Numbered from the stretch's first letter, positions 28,348 to 39,727 are shown. The stretch: DNA of 64,000 bases from Marinomonas sp. UCMA 3892 (GCF_012726345.1 NZ_PTXN01000007.1:215595-279594); one strand, 5' to 3'. Notes: a model not told the origin generated them from the letters alone. Program-made: numbers and translations.

Positions 28348-29451
28348 ATGAGTCAGCAAACTTTCCCTAAAAACATGTGGTATGTCGCTGCGATGTCTGA
28401 AGAGGTGGCGGGCAGCAAACCTCTTGGTCGTAAAATTTGTGGTGAAAGCATTGCTTTTTACCGTTCCCACGATAACGAAATTGCTGCGGTGCTGGATTTC
28501 TGTCCGCATCGTGGTGCCGCTTTGTCATTGGGTTATGTAGAAGATGGCCTTTTGGTCTGTGGTTACCACGGTTTAAAAATGGGGGCGGACGGCAAGACCA
28601 AAGAAATGCCTTTGCAACGAGTGAAAGGCTTTCCTTGTATGAAGTCTTATGCGGTTGAAGAGCGCTATGGTTTTATTTGGGTGTGGCCTGGTGATCAGTC
28701 TCAAGCCGATAAAGACTTAATTCCTCATCTGGAGTGGGCGGTAAATCCTGAGTGGGCTTATGGTGGAGGTTTGTATCATATCAATTGTGACTATCGTTTG
28801 ATGGTAGATAACTTGATGGATTTGACTCACGAAACTTATGTTCATGCTAGTAGTATTGGTCAGAAAGAAATCGATGAATCTCCTGTTTCTACTAAAGTTG
28901 AAGGCGATAAGGTCATCACTAGCCGCTTTATGGAAAACATTATGGCACCGCCATTTTGGAGATCTGCTCTTAGGGGGAATGGTTTGGCAGATGATGTACC
29001 AGTAGATCGTTGGCAAATTTGTCGTTTTAGTCCACCATCTCATGTGATGATTGATGTGGGAGTTGCTCATGCTGGACATGGGGGCTTTGAGGCACCTGCG
29101 GATAAAAAAGCCAGCAGTACAGTGGTGGATTTTATTACCCCAGAAACAGAAACGTCGATTTGGTATTTCTGGGGGATGGCGCGCAACTTCAAACCGGAAG
29201 ATCAAGAGCTAACAGATACAATACGCGAAGGGCAGGGCAAGATTTTTGCTGAAGATTTAGAAGTGCTTGAACGTCAACAGGAAAACCTATTGGCCTTTCC
29301 AGATTATGATTTGTTAAAACTGGATATTGACGCAGGTGGTGTTCAATCAAGAAGAGTGATTGACCGAATTATTGCGAAAGAGCAGGCGGCTAAACAGCAA
29401 CCTAAAGCGTCCTCGTCGTCAAATGCGCCGCTTCAAACCGCTTCTTTCTAA
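28348..29451 (+). CDS. vanA: Vanillate O-demethylase oxygenase subunit
   Basis: VanA, a Rieske non-haem iron monooxygenase, removes the methoxyl methyl of vanillate to give protocatechuate and formaldehyde. The 367-residue protein has the Rieske cluster ligands C52/H54 (FCPHRG) and C71/H74 (CGYHG), and the mononuclear iron site DNLMDLTHETYVHASS near residues 154-168. Similarity to the Pseudomonas VanA sequences I remember is strong and runs end to end. The ATG at 28348 follows AGGAG. It is the first gene of vanAB. No protocatechuate or formaldehyde genes are in the window. Confidence 0.95.
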   Translation: MSQQTFPKNMWYVAAMSEEVAGSKPLGRKICGESIAFYRSHDNEIAAVLDFCPHRGAALSLGYVEDGLLVCGYHGLKMGADGKTKEMPLQRVKGFPCMKSYAVEERYGFIWVWPGDQSQADKDLIPHLEWAVNPEWAYGGGLYHINCDYRLMVDNLMDLTHETYVHASSIGQKEIDESPVSTKVEGDKVITSRFMENIMAPPFWRSALRGNGLADDVPVDRWQICRFSPPSHVMIDVGVAHAGHGGFEAPADKKASSTVVDFITPETETSIWYFWGMARNFKPEDQELTDTIREGQGKIFAEDLEVLERQQENLLAFPDYDLLKLDIDAGGVQSRRVIDRIIAKEQAAKQQPKASSSSNAPLQTASF

Positions 29452-29461
29452 CAAAGGCGCT

Positions 29462-29493
29462 GACAAGAGAGTTGCTCTAGTTGCTCTCTTGTC
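29462..29493 (+). other. vanA-vanB intercistronic stem-loop
   Basis: A perfect 10-bp inverted repeat GACAAGAGAG/CTCTCTTGTC with a 12-base loop lies between vanA and vanB. It is not followed by a T run, so it is more likely an mRNA stability or processing element than a terminator. Confidence 0.6.
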
Positions 29494-29522
29494 AAATAAG
29501 AATAATAAATTAGGAGTACTTG

Positions 29523-30479
29523 ATGATTCAGGTAGTAGTAAGAAATGTGGTGACTGAAGCGCTAGGTGTGGTTCGATTGGTTTTAGGTTCCGTGGATGGT
29601 TCTGATTTGCCAAGTTTTGAACCCGGAGCTCATATTGATGTTCATTTGCCTAGTGGTTTGGTTCGACAATATTCTTTGTGTCGTATGCAATCTGAAGGGC
29701 AGTATTATGAAATAGCAGTGTTAAAAGACCCTCAATCAAGAGGTGGTTCAGAGGAAGTGCACCGCTTGCAGATAGGCGACGAATTATCAATTAGTGCCCC
29801 TAAAAACCACTTTCCTTTGATGGATGTAGCGCGTCACAGTGTCTTGATTGCTGGTGGTATTGGTGTAACGCCGATATTGCCAATGGCGCAGCAATTGCAA
29901 AAAAAAGGTTTATCCTTTGAATTTCATTATTGTGCCCGATCTCCAGAAACAGCCGCTTTTGCATCGGCATTAAAAAATGCTTCTTTTGCTGATAAAATGC
30001 ACTTTCACTACAGTGAAGTGGCAGGCTCTAGTCAAATGGATGTAGTGAGTGTTTTGTCTCGTCATGTGAACGATTCTGAATTGTATATTTGTGGTCCCGC
30101 TTCATTTATTGATTACGTGTTGTTGCAGGCAAAAATGCTAGGTTGGCCTGAAGACAGATTACACCGAGAGTTCTTCGCAGCACCTGCTGTAGATGAGAAT
30201 GTAAGTGAGAATACTGCCTTTAAAGTTAAGATACACAGTACAGGTGAGGTTTTAGATGTTAGAGCCAATCAAAGCATTTTTGAGGCTTTAGATGAGAACG
30301 GTATTTTCCTTGCTGTATCCTGTGAATCTGGCGTATGTGGTACTTGTCAAACAGGCGTTATAGATGGCGTGCCTGATCACCGAGATGTCTTTTTAACGGA
30401 TAAAGAACATGCTCAAGGTAAGTTGGTTATGCCTTGCTGTTCTCGCTCAAAAACACCTGTCTTAGAGTTAGACTTATAA
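29523..30479 (+). CDS. vanB: Vanillate O-demethylase ferredoxin reductase subunit
   Basis: VanB passes electrons from NADH to VanA. The 318-residue protein has an N-terminal flavin-binding domain (RQYSLC near residue 55), a nucleotide-binding domain (VLIAGGIGVTPILPMAQ near 108-125; YICGPASF), and a C-terminal plant-type 2Fe-2S ferredoxin domain with the cysteines in CESGVCGTCQTG and MPCCS. I choose the ATG at 29523, after AGGAG, over the adjoining TTG. It is 71 bp after vanA with a stem-loop in the gap. Confidence 0.94.
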   Translation: MIQVVVRNVVTEALGVVRLVLGSVDGSDLPSFEPGAHIDVHLPSGLVRQYSLCRMQSEGQYYEIAVLKDPQSRGGSEEVHRLQIGDELSISAPKNHFPLMDVARHSVLIAGGIGVTPILPMAQQLQKKGLSFEFHYCARSPETAAFASALKNASFADKMHFHYSEVAGSSQMDVVSVLSRHVNDSELYICGPASFIDYVLLQAKMLGWPEDRLHREFFAAPAVDENVSENTAFKVKIHSTGEVLDVRANQSIFEALDENGIFLAVSCESGVCGTCQTGVIDGVPDHRDVFLTDKEHAQGKLVMPCCSRSKTPVLELDL

Positions 30480-30517
30480 CTCTGGTTTAACAGGCCTCGC
30501 TTTTCTTGGTATAGATC

Positions 30518-30559
30518 TTTCACTCAATGTAAAACAACTGTGTTTTACATTGAGTGAAA
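30518..30559. repeat. 42-bp hairpin repeat downstream of vanB
   Basis: TTTCACTCAATGTAAAACA (30518-30536) is the exact inverse of 30541-30559, giving 19 perfect base pairs around a 4-base ACTG loop. It lies between vanB and pyrG in the same orientation. It may end the van transcript, though there is no separate T run, or may be a small mobile palindrome. Confidence 0.7.
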
Positions 30560-30649
30560 TGCCTTCCGATGTTATTATTTTCCCCCGTCCTGAAGGTATA
30601 TTGTTATGTGCTTTCAAATCTCATTTTTTTATATTTTAAGGCGGGTTAA

Positions 30650-32290
<1,641 letters not shown>

Positions 32291-32293
32291 ATA

Positions 32294-32425
32294 GAGCCCC
32301 TCGCACGACTACTGTGCTTGCCAATACTTTGTTAAAAATAGACTCGAAATGCTCATTTATAAACTGTGCTTTTCGTCTATTTTTGCCTAGCCTTGGCTTC
32401 GCTCGTTACATCGTGCAAAGGACTC
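32294..32425. repeat. MITE-like nested palindromic element between pyrG and eno
   Basis: The ends are inverted: 32294-32308 matches the inverse of 32411-32425 at 12 of 15 positions, both containing GCACGA/TCGTGC. Inside, AAAAATAGACTCGAAA (32334-32349) faces TTTTCGTCTATTTTT (32370-32384). The whole 132 bp can fold as one long imperfect hairpin. No ORF is present. It is either a small non-autonomous element or a large mRNA structure in the operon; only one copy is in this window. Confidence 0.6.
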
Positions 32426-32450
32426 AGTCATGCAAACAGGCAGTTTGTGA

Positions 32451-33779
<1,329 letters not shown>

Positions 33780-33791
33780 TATCGTCTGATT

Positions 33792-33828
33792 TAAAAAAGG
33801 GAGGACTTGGTTCTCCCTTTTTTTATTT
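33792..33828 (+). terminator. Terminator after eno
   Basis: GGGAGGA (33799-33805) pairs with TTCTCCC (33811-33817) around CTTGG, one G-T wobble, extended by an A run and a long T run. Confidence 0.88.
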
Positions 33829-33888
33829 TTTTTGCTTTGATTCCTTTGATAATGAGGAATATGTTTTTTTAGATGTTGAGGGTGTTAT

Positions 33889-34167
33889 ATGGCACGTTTG
33901 TTAATTTTCTTCTTTGTCTGTGCCGTGGGTTATCAATCTTATCATTTGTATTTTGGTGAGCAGGGCGTTAAGCGACAAGAAGAACTAGCAAAGCAGATCG
34001 CCTATCAAGAGCGTATTAACTTACGCCTGAAGCACCGTAATCAAGCCCTTAGAGCGCAAGTACATGATCTTCGCCTTGGAGAAGAGGCGGTAGAGGAGCA
34101 TGTTCGTAGCGAACTTCAGTATATAAAAGATGGTGAAGTGTTTTATCGCATGGTGAATAAAAAATGA
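33889..34167 (+). CDS. ftsB: Cell division protein FtsB
   Basis: FtsB is a bitopic divisome protein that forms a complex with FtsL and FtsQ. The 92-residue product has a single N-terminal membrane helix (LLIFFFVCAVGYQSYHLYF) and then a leucine-zipper-like coiled coil (about 28-65) with the family LRLGEEAVEEHVRSELQYIKDGE tail broken here for length. Its stop overlaps the ispD ATG by 4 bp, the usual ftsB-ispD arrangement. Confidence 0.93.
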   Translation: MARLLIFFFVCAVGYQSYHLYFGEQGVKRQEELAKQIAYQERINLRLKHRNQALRAQVHDLRLGEEAVEEHVRSELQYIKDGEVFYRMVNKK

Positions 34168-34877
34168 TAAAGCCTTTGTGGGTTATCATTCCTGCCGCTG
34201 GTGTTGGCCAGCGTATGCAAGCGAATTACCCAAAACAATATTTACCTCTTGCCGGACAAACTATTCTAGACCGAACTATCGAGATTTTTGTTTCGCATCC
34301 GCTTATCGCTGGTGTGCTAGTTGGTGTGGGTGAAAATGATGCATATTGGCCAGATTCAAAATGGCAGCAGCACGATTTAGTTCATAGGTTTGTTGGTGGT
34401 AAAGAACGCTGTGATACCGTACAGAAAGGCCTGCGTTATTTATTGGATACGGTAGACATCATGCAACAAGACGTTTTAGTTCATGATGCCGCTCGGCCTT
34501 TGTTGAGTCAAAAAGCACTTAACCGAATTATTAATCATAGTTCTGAGCAAGGCGCGCTTTTGGCTATGCCTGCGAAAGATACGGTGAAACTTCAGGTGGC
34601 TGATCAGCCAGTCGTTGATGCTACCCTTGACCGTAATGCAATCTGGTTAGCGCAAACACCGCAAAAGTTTCCTGCTCAGGCATTATTAGATGCTTTGGAG
34701 TGCGCTCAAAATGAAGGTGTTGCAGTGACAGATGAATGTTCTGCAATGGAATTTGTTGGTTGGCACCCCGATCTTGTTGTTGGAGAAAGCAGCAATATCA
34801 AAATAACCTTACCGGAAGATTTATTAATCGCTGAAGCACTATTTTCTTATCTCTCAGATTCTGATCTTTCGAATTGA
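34164..34877 (+). CDS. ispD: 2-C-methyl-D-erythritol 4-phosphate cytidylyltransferase
   Basis: IspD makes CDP-methylerythritol from MEP and CTP, the third step of the MEP pathway. The 237-residue protein has the nucleotidyltransferase start VIIPAAGVGQRMQANYPKQY, the VLVHDAARPLL motif near 109, and TDECSAMEF near the end. The ATG overlaps ftsB. ispF follows 52 bp later, giving two consecutive pathway genes, with dxr elsewhere in the window. Confidence 0.96.
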   Translation: MIKPLWVIIPAAGVGQRMQANYPKQYLPLAGQTILDRTIEIFVSHPLIAGVLVGVGENDAYWPDSKWQQHDLVHRFVGGKERCDTVQKGLRYLLDTVDIMQQDVLVHDAARPLLSQKALNRIINHSSEQGALLAMPAKDTVKLQVADQPVVDATLDRNAIWLAQTPQKFPAQALLDALECAQNEGVAVTDECSAMEFVGWHPDLVVGESSNIKITLPEDLLIAEALFSYLSDSDLSN

Positions 34878-34929
34878 AGCTATTCAAGTTTAAACAGTAA
34901 GTGCAATTCATAGCACAGGAGTAACTATC

Positions 34930-35451
34930 ATGATGCCGTTTCGTATTGGCCATGGTTTTGATGTTCATAAATTTGGTGAGGGTGACAAGATTGTCATCGG
35001 CGGTGTGTCCATTCCTTATTCGCAGGGTCTTATTGCTCATTCGGATGGTGATGTGGCATTGCACGCTTTAACAGATGCTTTATTGGGCGCGGCTGCTTTA
35101 GGTGATATTGGAAAACATTTTCCTGATACTGATGCTGCTTTTGCGAATGCTGATAGCCGAATATTACTCAAGCGAGCCTATCAAGAGGTACAAGCTCTTG
35201 GTTTTAAGGTGGGTAATGTTGATGTCACCATTATTGCTGAGGCACCGAAAATGCGTCCTTATATTGATGCAATGCGTGCCAATATTGCCAAGGACTTAGA
35301 AGTGGATATAAGTGCTGTTAATGTGAAAGCAACGACGACGGAAAAGCTAGGCTTTACTGGTCGCAAAGAAGGTATTGCTGTCGAGGCGGTAGCGCTTATT
35401 TTTAAACAAGTTTTGTTAAATAAAGTTCTTTCTAATCAAGGTAATATATGA
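34930..35451 (+). CDS. ispF: 2-C-methyl-D-erythritol 2,4-cyclodiphosphate synthase
   Basis: IspF closes the cyclodiphosphate ring in the MEP pathway as a trimer with a Zn site. The 173-residue protein has the zinc motif GHGFDVHKF near the N terminus, [25 protein letters not shown], and the C-terminal [24 protein letters not shown]. coli IspF is 159 residues; the extra length is a tail after the catalytic fold. Two ATGs in tandem mark the start. Its stop overlaps the truD ATG by 4 bp. Confidence 0.97.
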   Translation: MMPFRIGHGFDVHKFGEGDKIVIGGVSIPYSQGLIAHSDGDVALHALTDALLGAAALGDIGKHFPDTDAAFANADSRILLKRAYQEVQALGFKVGNVDVTIIAEAPKMRPYIDAMRANIAKDLEVDISAVNVKATTTEKLGFTGRKEGIAVEAVALIFKQVLLNKVLSNQGNI

Positions 35452-36539
35452 ATACCGAATGGCGATATGCTTGGTCTAAACCAACTGTTACTGGGGATTT
35501 AAAAACCCATGTGCAAGACTTTTATGTCGAAGAGCAGTTAGGTTTTGAACCTGATGGCAAAGGTGAGTTCTGCTTTGTGTTTATTGAGAAGGAAGGAGTG
35601 AATACTGAATTCCTTGCTAAACGCTTGGCTCAAATTGCTGGTATTGCTCCGAATAAAGTGACTTACAGTGGTGTGAAAGATCGTCATGCTTGTACTCGTC
35701 AGTGGTTCTGTTTACATGTGTTGAATCAAGAACCAGATTTAACGACCATTCAGGAAGCGTTTAGAGAACCGGAGAATGTTCGAGTAATTGCACAGTTACG
35801 TCACTCGAAAAAGCTTCGTACCGGCGCGCATTTAGCGAATCGCTTTGTTATCCGTCTTCGCGATGTTAATGGAGATCTAGACGAGTTAGAAGGGCGTTTG
35901 AATCTGATAAAGCAAGGCGGTGTGCCCAATTATTATGGTCCTCAGCGTTTTGGGATAAACGGTAATAATTTGCACTACGGCAAAGATTTTGTCCTAAAAG
36001 GGCGGCAAAGTCGCCGCAAATTATCAAAGACAGAATCCTTTTGGCTATCGGCTATTCGTTCTTGGTGTTTCAATGAGGCATTAAGCGATCAAGTTGAAAA
36101 CGGTATGTGGATGCGTTTATGTGATGGTGATATCGCTCAGTTTCAGCATAAAGATGAGCAGTTCCGTGTAAAAGAAGTCGGTGCTTTGATGCACTTAAGT
36201 GTAATGCGAGGCAGTATAAGCCCCGTATTGCCTATGATTAGTGAGGGTTGGGAGGCTGGCACCGGCCATCAGCGCGAGCGAGTGATGAAAGACTCTTTGG
36301 CGGAAAGTATGGACGTGGTTGATGCTTTGATTGCCTTTGATCTTTCTAGAGATAGCCGGTTGGCGCGCCTTGTGCCGATGAATATGGCGTGGGAATTGCT
36401 AAGAGAGAAAGAAGGAAGTGCGCAATTGATCGTTGAATTTTCCTTACCAAAAGGGTGTTTTGCGACCAGTCTGTTGCGCGAAATGATAGATTATACGGAT
36501 AAGTCTGCAGAGAAATACCATGAGAATATTGATCGCTAA
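35448..36539 (+). CDS. truD: tRNA pseudouridine(13) synthase
   Basis: TruD makes pseudouridine 13 in tRNA-Glu. The 363-residue protein has the catalytic-Asp segment [16 protein letters not shown] near residues 75-90, [36 protein letters not shown] and, in the TRUD insertion domain, [14 protein letters not shown]. It is coupled to ispF at its start and its last 20 bp overlap surE in another frame. The order ispF-truD-surE-pcm is standard. Confidence 0.95.
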   Translation: MNTEWRYAWSKPTVTGDLKTHVQDFYVEEQLGFEPDGKGEFCFVFIEKEGVNTEFLAKRLAQIAGIAPNKVTYSGVKDRHACTRQWFCLHVLNQEPDLTTIQEAFREPENVRVIAQLRHSKKLRTGAHLANRFVIRLRDVNGDLDELEGRLNLIKQGGVPNYYGPQRFGINGNNLHYGKDFVLKGRQSRRKLSKTESFWLSAIRSWCFNEALSDQVENGMWMRLCDGDIAQFQHKDEQFRVKEVGALMHLSVMRGSISPVLPMISEGWEAGTGHQRERVMKDSLAESMDVVDALIAFDLSRDSRLARLVPMNMAWELLREKEGSAQLIVEFSLPKGCFATSLLREMIDYTDKSAEKYHENIDR

Positions 36540-37266
36540 TGATGATGGTCTTGATGCGCTTGGTATACAGACGCTAGCTAAATATTTACAGCGAGAGTAC
36601 GCCATTTTAGTGGTGGCGCCAGATCGTAATCGTAGTGGCGCTAGTAACTCTTTGACCTTGTCTCGCCCTATACAGCCGGTTAAGGTTGTAGAGGGGCAAT
36701 ATCGTGTTGACGGTACGCCGACAGATTGTGTCAATCTGGCACTGTCAGGAGTAATTGATGGCGATGTGGACTTGGTTGTCTCTGGAATTAATCACGGAGC
36801 CAATTTGGGTGACGATGTTATTTATTCCGGTACGGTTGCTGCTGCCATGGAAGCGCGTCATTTAGGGCGTCCTGCGTTAGCTGTGTCCTTAGTTGGAAAT
36901 CTGCATTTTGATACTGCAGCAAAAGTTATTATGCAGCTTTTGAAGGATTCTCATACTCTTGAGTTGCCTGCTGGTATCTTATTGAATATCAATGTTCCAG
37001 ATGTTCCATATAGCGAGCTCAAAGGTATACAGGTGACACGTCTTGGTTATCGCCATAAGGCACAAGCGCCTATTTCAGCTCAACACCCTAAGGGTATTCC
37101 AAGCTTTTGGATTGGTGCTTTGTCTGAGCCTCATGATGTGTCGGAGGGAACGGACTTTTGCGCTGTGAGCAAGGGCTATGTTTCTATTACGCCAATTCAT
37201 ACGGATATGACTTGTTATGAAGCAAGATCTCCTCTTACAAAATGGACAGACACAATAACGCTATGA
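36520..37266 (+). CDS. surE: 5'/3'-nucleotidase (survival protein) SurE
   Basis: SurE dephosphorylates nucleoside 5'- and 3'-monophosphates and is linked with stationary-phase survival. The 248-residue protein has the metal-binding start [43 protein letters not shown] and SGINHGANLGDDVIYSGTVAAAMEA. The start lies 20 bp inside truD, an unusually long overlap; the [10 protein letters not shown] match fixes it. It runs into pcm through an ATGA overlap. Confidence 0.97.
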   Translation: MRILIANDDGLDALGIQTLAKYLQREYAILVVAPDRNRSGASNSLTLSRPIQPVKVVEGQYRVDGTPTDCVNLALSGVIDGDVDLVVSGINHGANLGDDVIYSGTVAAAMEARHLGRPALAVSLVGNLHFDTAAKVIMQLLKDSHTLELPAGILLNINVPDVPYSELKGIQVTRLGYRHKAQAPISAQHPKGIPSFWIGALSEPHDVSEGTDFCAVSKGYVSITPIHTDMTCYEARSPLTKWTDTITL

Positions 37267-37928
37267 GCCTGCACGATCTTAACTGGTTAGTTTCACATAC
37301 AGAGCCCAAAGCTTCTAAGATGGTTGATCAGCTTAAAAAGCATGGGGTTACGCATGAAGAACTACTGGCCCTAATGGGCTCTATTCCTCGTCATGAGTTT
37401 GTGGAGCCTGCGTTTTCGCATTTGGCTTATTCAGCAACGCCACTTCCTATTGGTCGAAATCAGACTATTAGTCAGCCGCTTACTGTAGCCAGAATGAGTG
37501 AGTGGCTTTTAGCACATTCTCGGCTTGGTCGTGTATTGGAAATTGGTACCGGATCTGGCTATCAGACGCGAATTTTGTCGCATTTTTTTAATAAAGTTCA
37601 TACTGTCGAGCGTCAAGAACCGCTTTATTTACAAGCGAAGAAGCGTTTGTCTTCGATGGGAGTCAGGAATGTTGAGTACTTATTTGGTGATGGGCAAACT
37701 GGCTGGCCTAATAAAGTAGAGATGGATGCCGTTATTATTACCGCAATGGCAAGTAAAATTCCGTTAGCCTTGACGGATTGTCTGAAACAGCAAGGTATTT
37801 TAATTATGCCAATTGATCATCCTAGTCCACAGATAGGCTGTTGGCGTAAAGAAGGTGACCGTTGGAAATGTCTAGGGACAGAACCTGCGTATTTTGTGCC
37901 CTTATTAGAAGGAATGGAACATGCCTAA
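37263..37928 (+). CDS. pcm: Protein-L-isoaspartate O-methyltransferase
   Basis: Pcm methylates isoaspartyl residues so that aged proteins can be repaired. The 221-residue protein has PRHEFVEPAFSHLAYSATPLPIG and the SAM-binding motif VLEIGTGSGYQTRILS near 93-108, then HTVERQEPLY. I take the ATG at 37263, which forms ATGA with the surE stop; an ATG 21 bp upstream inside surE would add seven residues and is possible. Its end overlaps the next gene by 8 bp. Confidence 0.94.
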   Translation: MSLHDLNWLVSHTEPKASKMVDQLKKHGVTHEELLALMGSIPRHEFVEPAFSHLAYSATPLPIGRNQTISQPLTVARMSEWLLAHSRLGRVLEIGTGSGYQTRILSHFFNKVHTVERQEPLYLQAKKRLSSMGVRNVEYLFGDGQTGWPNKVEMDAVIITAMASKIPLALTDCLKQQGILIMPIDHPSPQIGCWRKEGDRWKCLGTEPAYFVPLLEGMEHA

Positions 37929-38850
37929 ATGGCTTAGAGTGTATTTGAGTGGTGTGCTAATGGGCGCTGCCGATGTTGTCCCTGGTGTGTCTGGTGGAAC
38001 CATTGCTTTTATTTTAGGTGTTTATGATCGACTTATTAATGCTTTAAGTGGTGTGAATAAAGCCAGTTTGGTGATGTTGTTTAAAGGTGATTTAAAAGGT
38101 TTATGGAAGCATTTTGATGGTGCTTTTTTATTGTCATTGGGGGCGGGTATTGTCACCAGTATTTTTATGCTTGCTGGTTTGATCACACATCTTTTGGTTG
38201 TTTATCCAAGTTATTTGTGGAGCTTCTTTTTTGGCTTGATCTTAGCGTCAGCTTATTTCTTAATTGGCCAGATATCTGGCTTTTCTTGGCGGCACTTTGG
38301 TGGGCTTATGGTTGGTGTAGCTGTTGGTGCTAGCTTATCCTTACTTGTTCCAACTCAGTTAAATACGTCTTACACCATGGTTTTTTGCTCGGGCATGATT
38401 GCAATTTGCGCGATGATTTTGCCAGGTATTTCAGGCAGTTTTTTGCTGCTGATGCTTGGAATGTATGGATTTATTCTTTCGGCCGTTAAAAGTCTGGATC
38501 TTGCTGTTATTTTGGTTTTTGCAGTTGGCGCTTTGATTGGATTATTAATCTTTTCTAAAGTTCTTCATTTTTTGCTCAATCATGTGAGGTCCATGACTTT
38601 GTCATTCCTTACAGGTGTTATGCTGGGGGCTCTAGTTAAAGTATGGCCTTGGAAAGTGACGGATACTTGGAGTGTGATAGGTGATAAAAAACTGCCGTTA
38701 GAAGAGCATCTTGTGTTGCCTTGGGAGCTTATTAATTATTATTGGCCGACTGATTTTTTACTTCCAGTTGTGTTTGTTTTTATAGGTTTTTTGAGTGTGA
38801 TTCTTATTTCTTACATATTTTTACGAAAATCGACAAATAGTAATAATTAA
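37921..38850 (+). CDS. DUF368 membrane protein, probable undecaprenyl-phosphate translocase (PopT-type)
   Basis: This 309-residue protein has about eight to nine membrane segments and two matching re-entrant motifs, GAADVVPGVSGGTIAF near residue 16 and ICAMILPGISGSFLLLM near 160, the hallmark of DUF368. Recent work assigned DUF368 proteins (PopT) to recycling of undecaprenyl phosphate across the inner membrane. It overlaps pcm by 8 bp and sits between pcm and nlpD, so it is part of the surE-pcm-nlpD-rpoS set. Family membership is clear; the transport role is taken from homologues. Confidence 0.85.
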   Translation: MPKWLRVYLSGVLMGAADVVPGVSGGTIAFILGVYDRLINALSGVNKASLVMLFKGDLKGLWKHFDGAFLLSLGAGIVTSIFMLAGLITHLLVVYPSYLWSFFFGLILASAYFLIGQISGFSWRHFGGLMVGVAVGASLSLLVPTQLNTSYTMVFCSGMIAICAMILPGISGSFLLLMLGMYGFILSAVKSLDLAVILVFAVGALIGLLIFSKVLHFLLNHVRSMTLSFLTGVMLGALVKVWPWKVTDTWSVIGDKKLPLEEHLVLPWELINYYWPTDFLLPVVFVFIGFLSVILISYIFLRKSTNSNN

Positions 38851-38929
38851 TTTAAATCGGATATTGGGGTCAAGAATTATCTTCTGTTGCGTCCTTAAAA
38901 GTCATAATTTTTCATCGCTAGCTTGGTTA

Positions 38930-39727
38930 ATGAGTCGGCTTGTTTTGTTGTGCTTTTTGTTGTCTGGATGCTCTTATGAAGTGTTGCATTATTCGGCAAA
39001 AAACAATCGAACTTATGCATCAAATAATGCCAGTGTAGCTTCTATTCCTTCTTCTGGTGTGCACCGTGTTCAGAGCGGTGAAACCTTGTTTTCTATTGCT
39101 TTTCGCTATGGTTTAGACTATCGCGAGCTTGCCAAATCGAATCATATTGATTCTCCTTATACGATTTACCCTAAGCAAAAAATCCGTCTAAATGGCGTTC
39201 GAAATACGGCTCCTTCAGACTCTAATAATTCGACATCTTCTATTCCTTTAATAGTATCAAATACGAAAAATATACCCCCTAAATCTGATCCGGTTGTTTC
39301 TATTAAAGCGCCTGAAAAGTTGCCAAAAAGCGACATGAAAGACGAAAAAATATCGGGTAGCTGGTCTTGGCCTGTGGATGGAGAAGTCACTAGGGGGTTT
39401 TCAAATGCAGGCGTTAGTAGTAAAGGTATAGATATAAAGGCTGAGCAAGGGGCATTGGTAAAAGCAGCTGCTGATGGAACGGTTGTTTATGCAGGTAGCG
39501 GTCTTATTGGTTATGGCAATCTTGTTATTGTGAAGCATAATGATATGTATCTTAGTGCTTATGCTTACAATGAAAGAATATTGGTAAAAGAAAAGCAAAA
39601 TGTTCGAGCAGGTGATTCTCTTGCTGTTATTGGTGGTAAGGGAGATGATAGACCACTACTTCACTTTGAGGTTCGTCGAGATGGTCGGCCTATTGACCCG
39701 TTAGATGTTTTGCCCAAAATGAATTAA
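38930..39727 (+). CDS. nlpD: NlpD-like murein hydrolase activator lipoprotein (LysM + LytM)
   Basis: NlpD activates the amidase AmiC at the division site. The ATG at 38930 gives a compact lipoprotein signal, MSRLVLLCFLLSGC, with a lipobox LSGC; a TTG 66 bp upstream spoils it. The 265-residue protein has a LysM domain (HRVQSGETLFSIAFRYGL, about 40-85), a low-complexity linker, and a C-terminal LytM domain. The LytM zinc site is degenerate: KGIDI replaces HxGxDI and YAYNE replaces the usual YxHxx, while LHFEVR is kept, as expected for an activator. It precedes rpoS and probably carries an rpoS promoter inside, as in E. coli. Confidence 0.9.
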   Translation: MSRLVLLCFLLSGCSYEVLHYSAKNNRTYASNNASVASIPSSGVHRVQSGETLFSIAFRYGLDYRELAKSNHIDSPYTIYPKQKIRLNGVRNTAPSDSNNSTSSIPLIVSNTKNIPPKSDPVVSIKAPEKLPKSDMKDEKISGSWSWPVDGEVTRGFSNAGVSSKGIDIKAEQGALVKAAADGTVVYAGSGLIGYGNLVIVKHNDMYLSAYAYNERILVKEKQNVRAGDSLAVIGGKGDDRPLLHFEVRRDGRPIDPLDVLPKMN

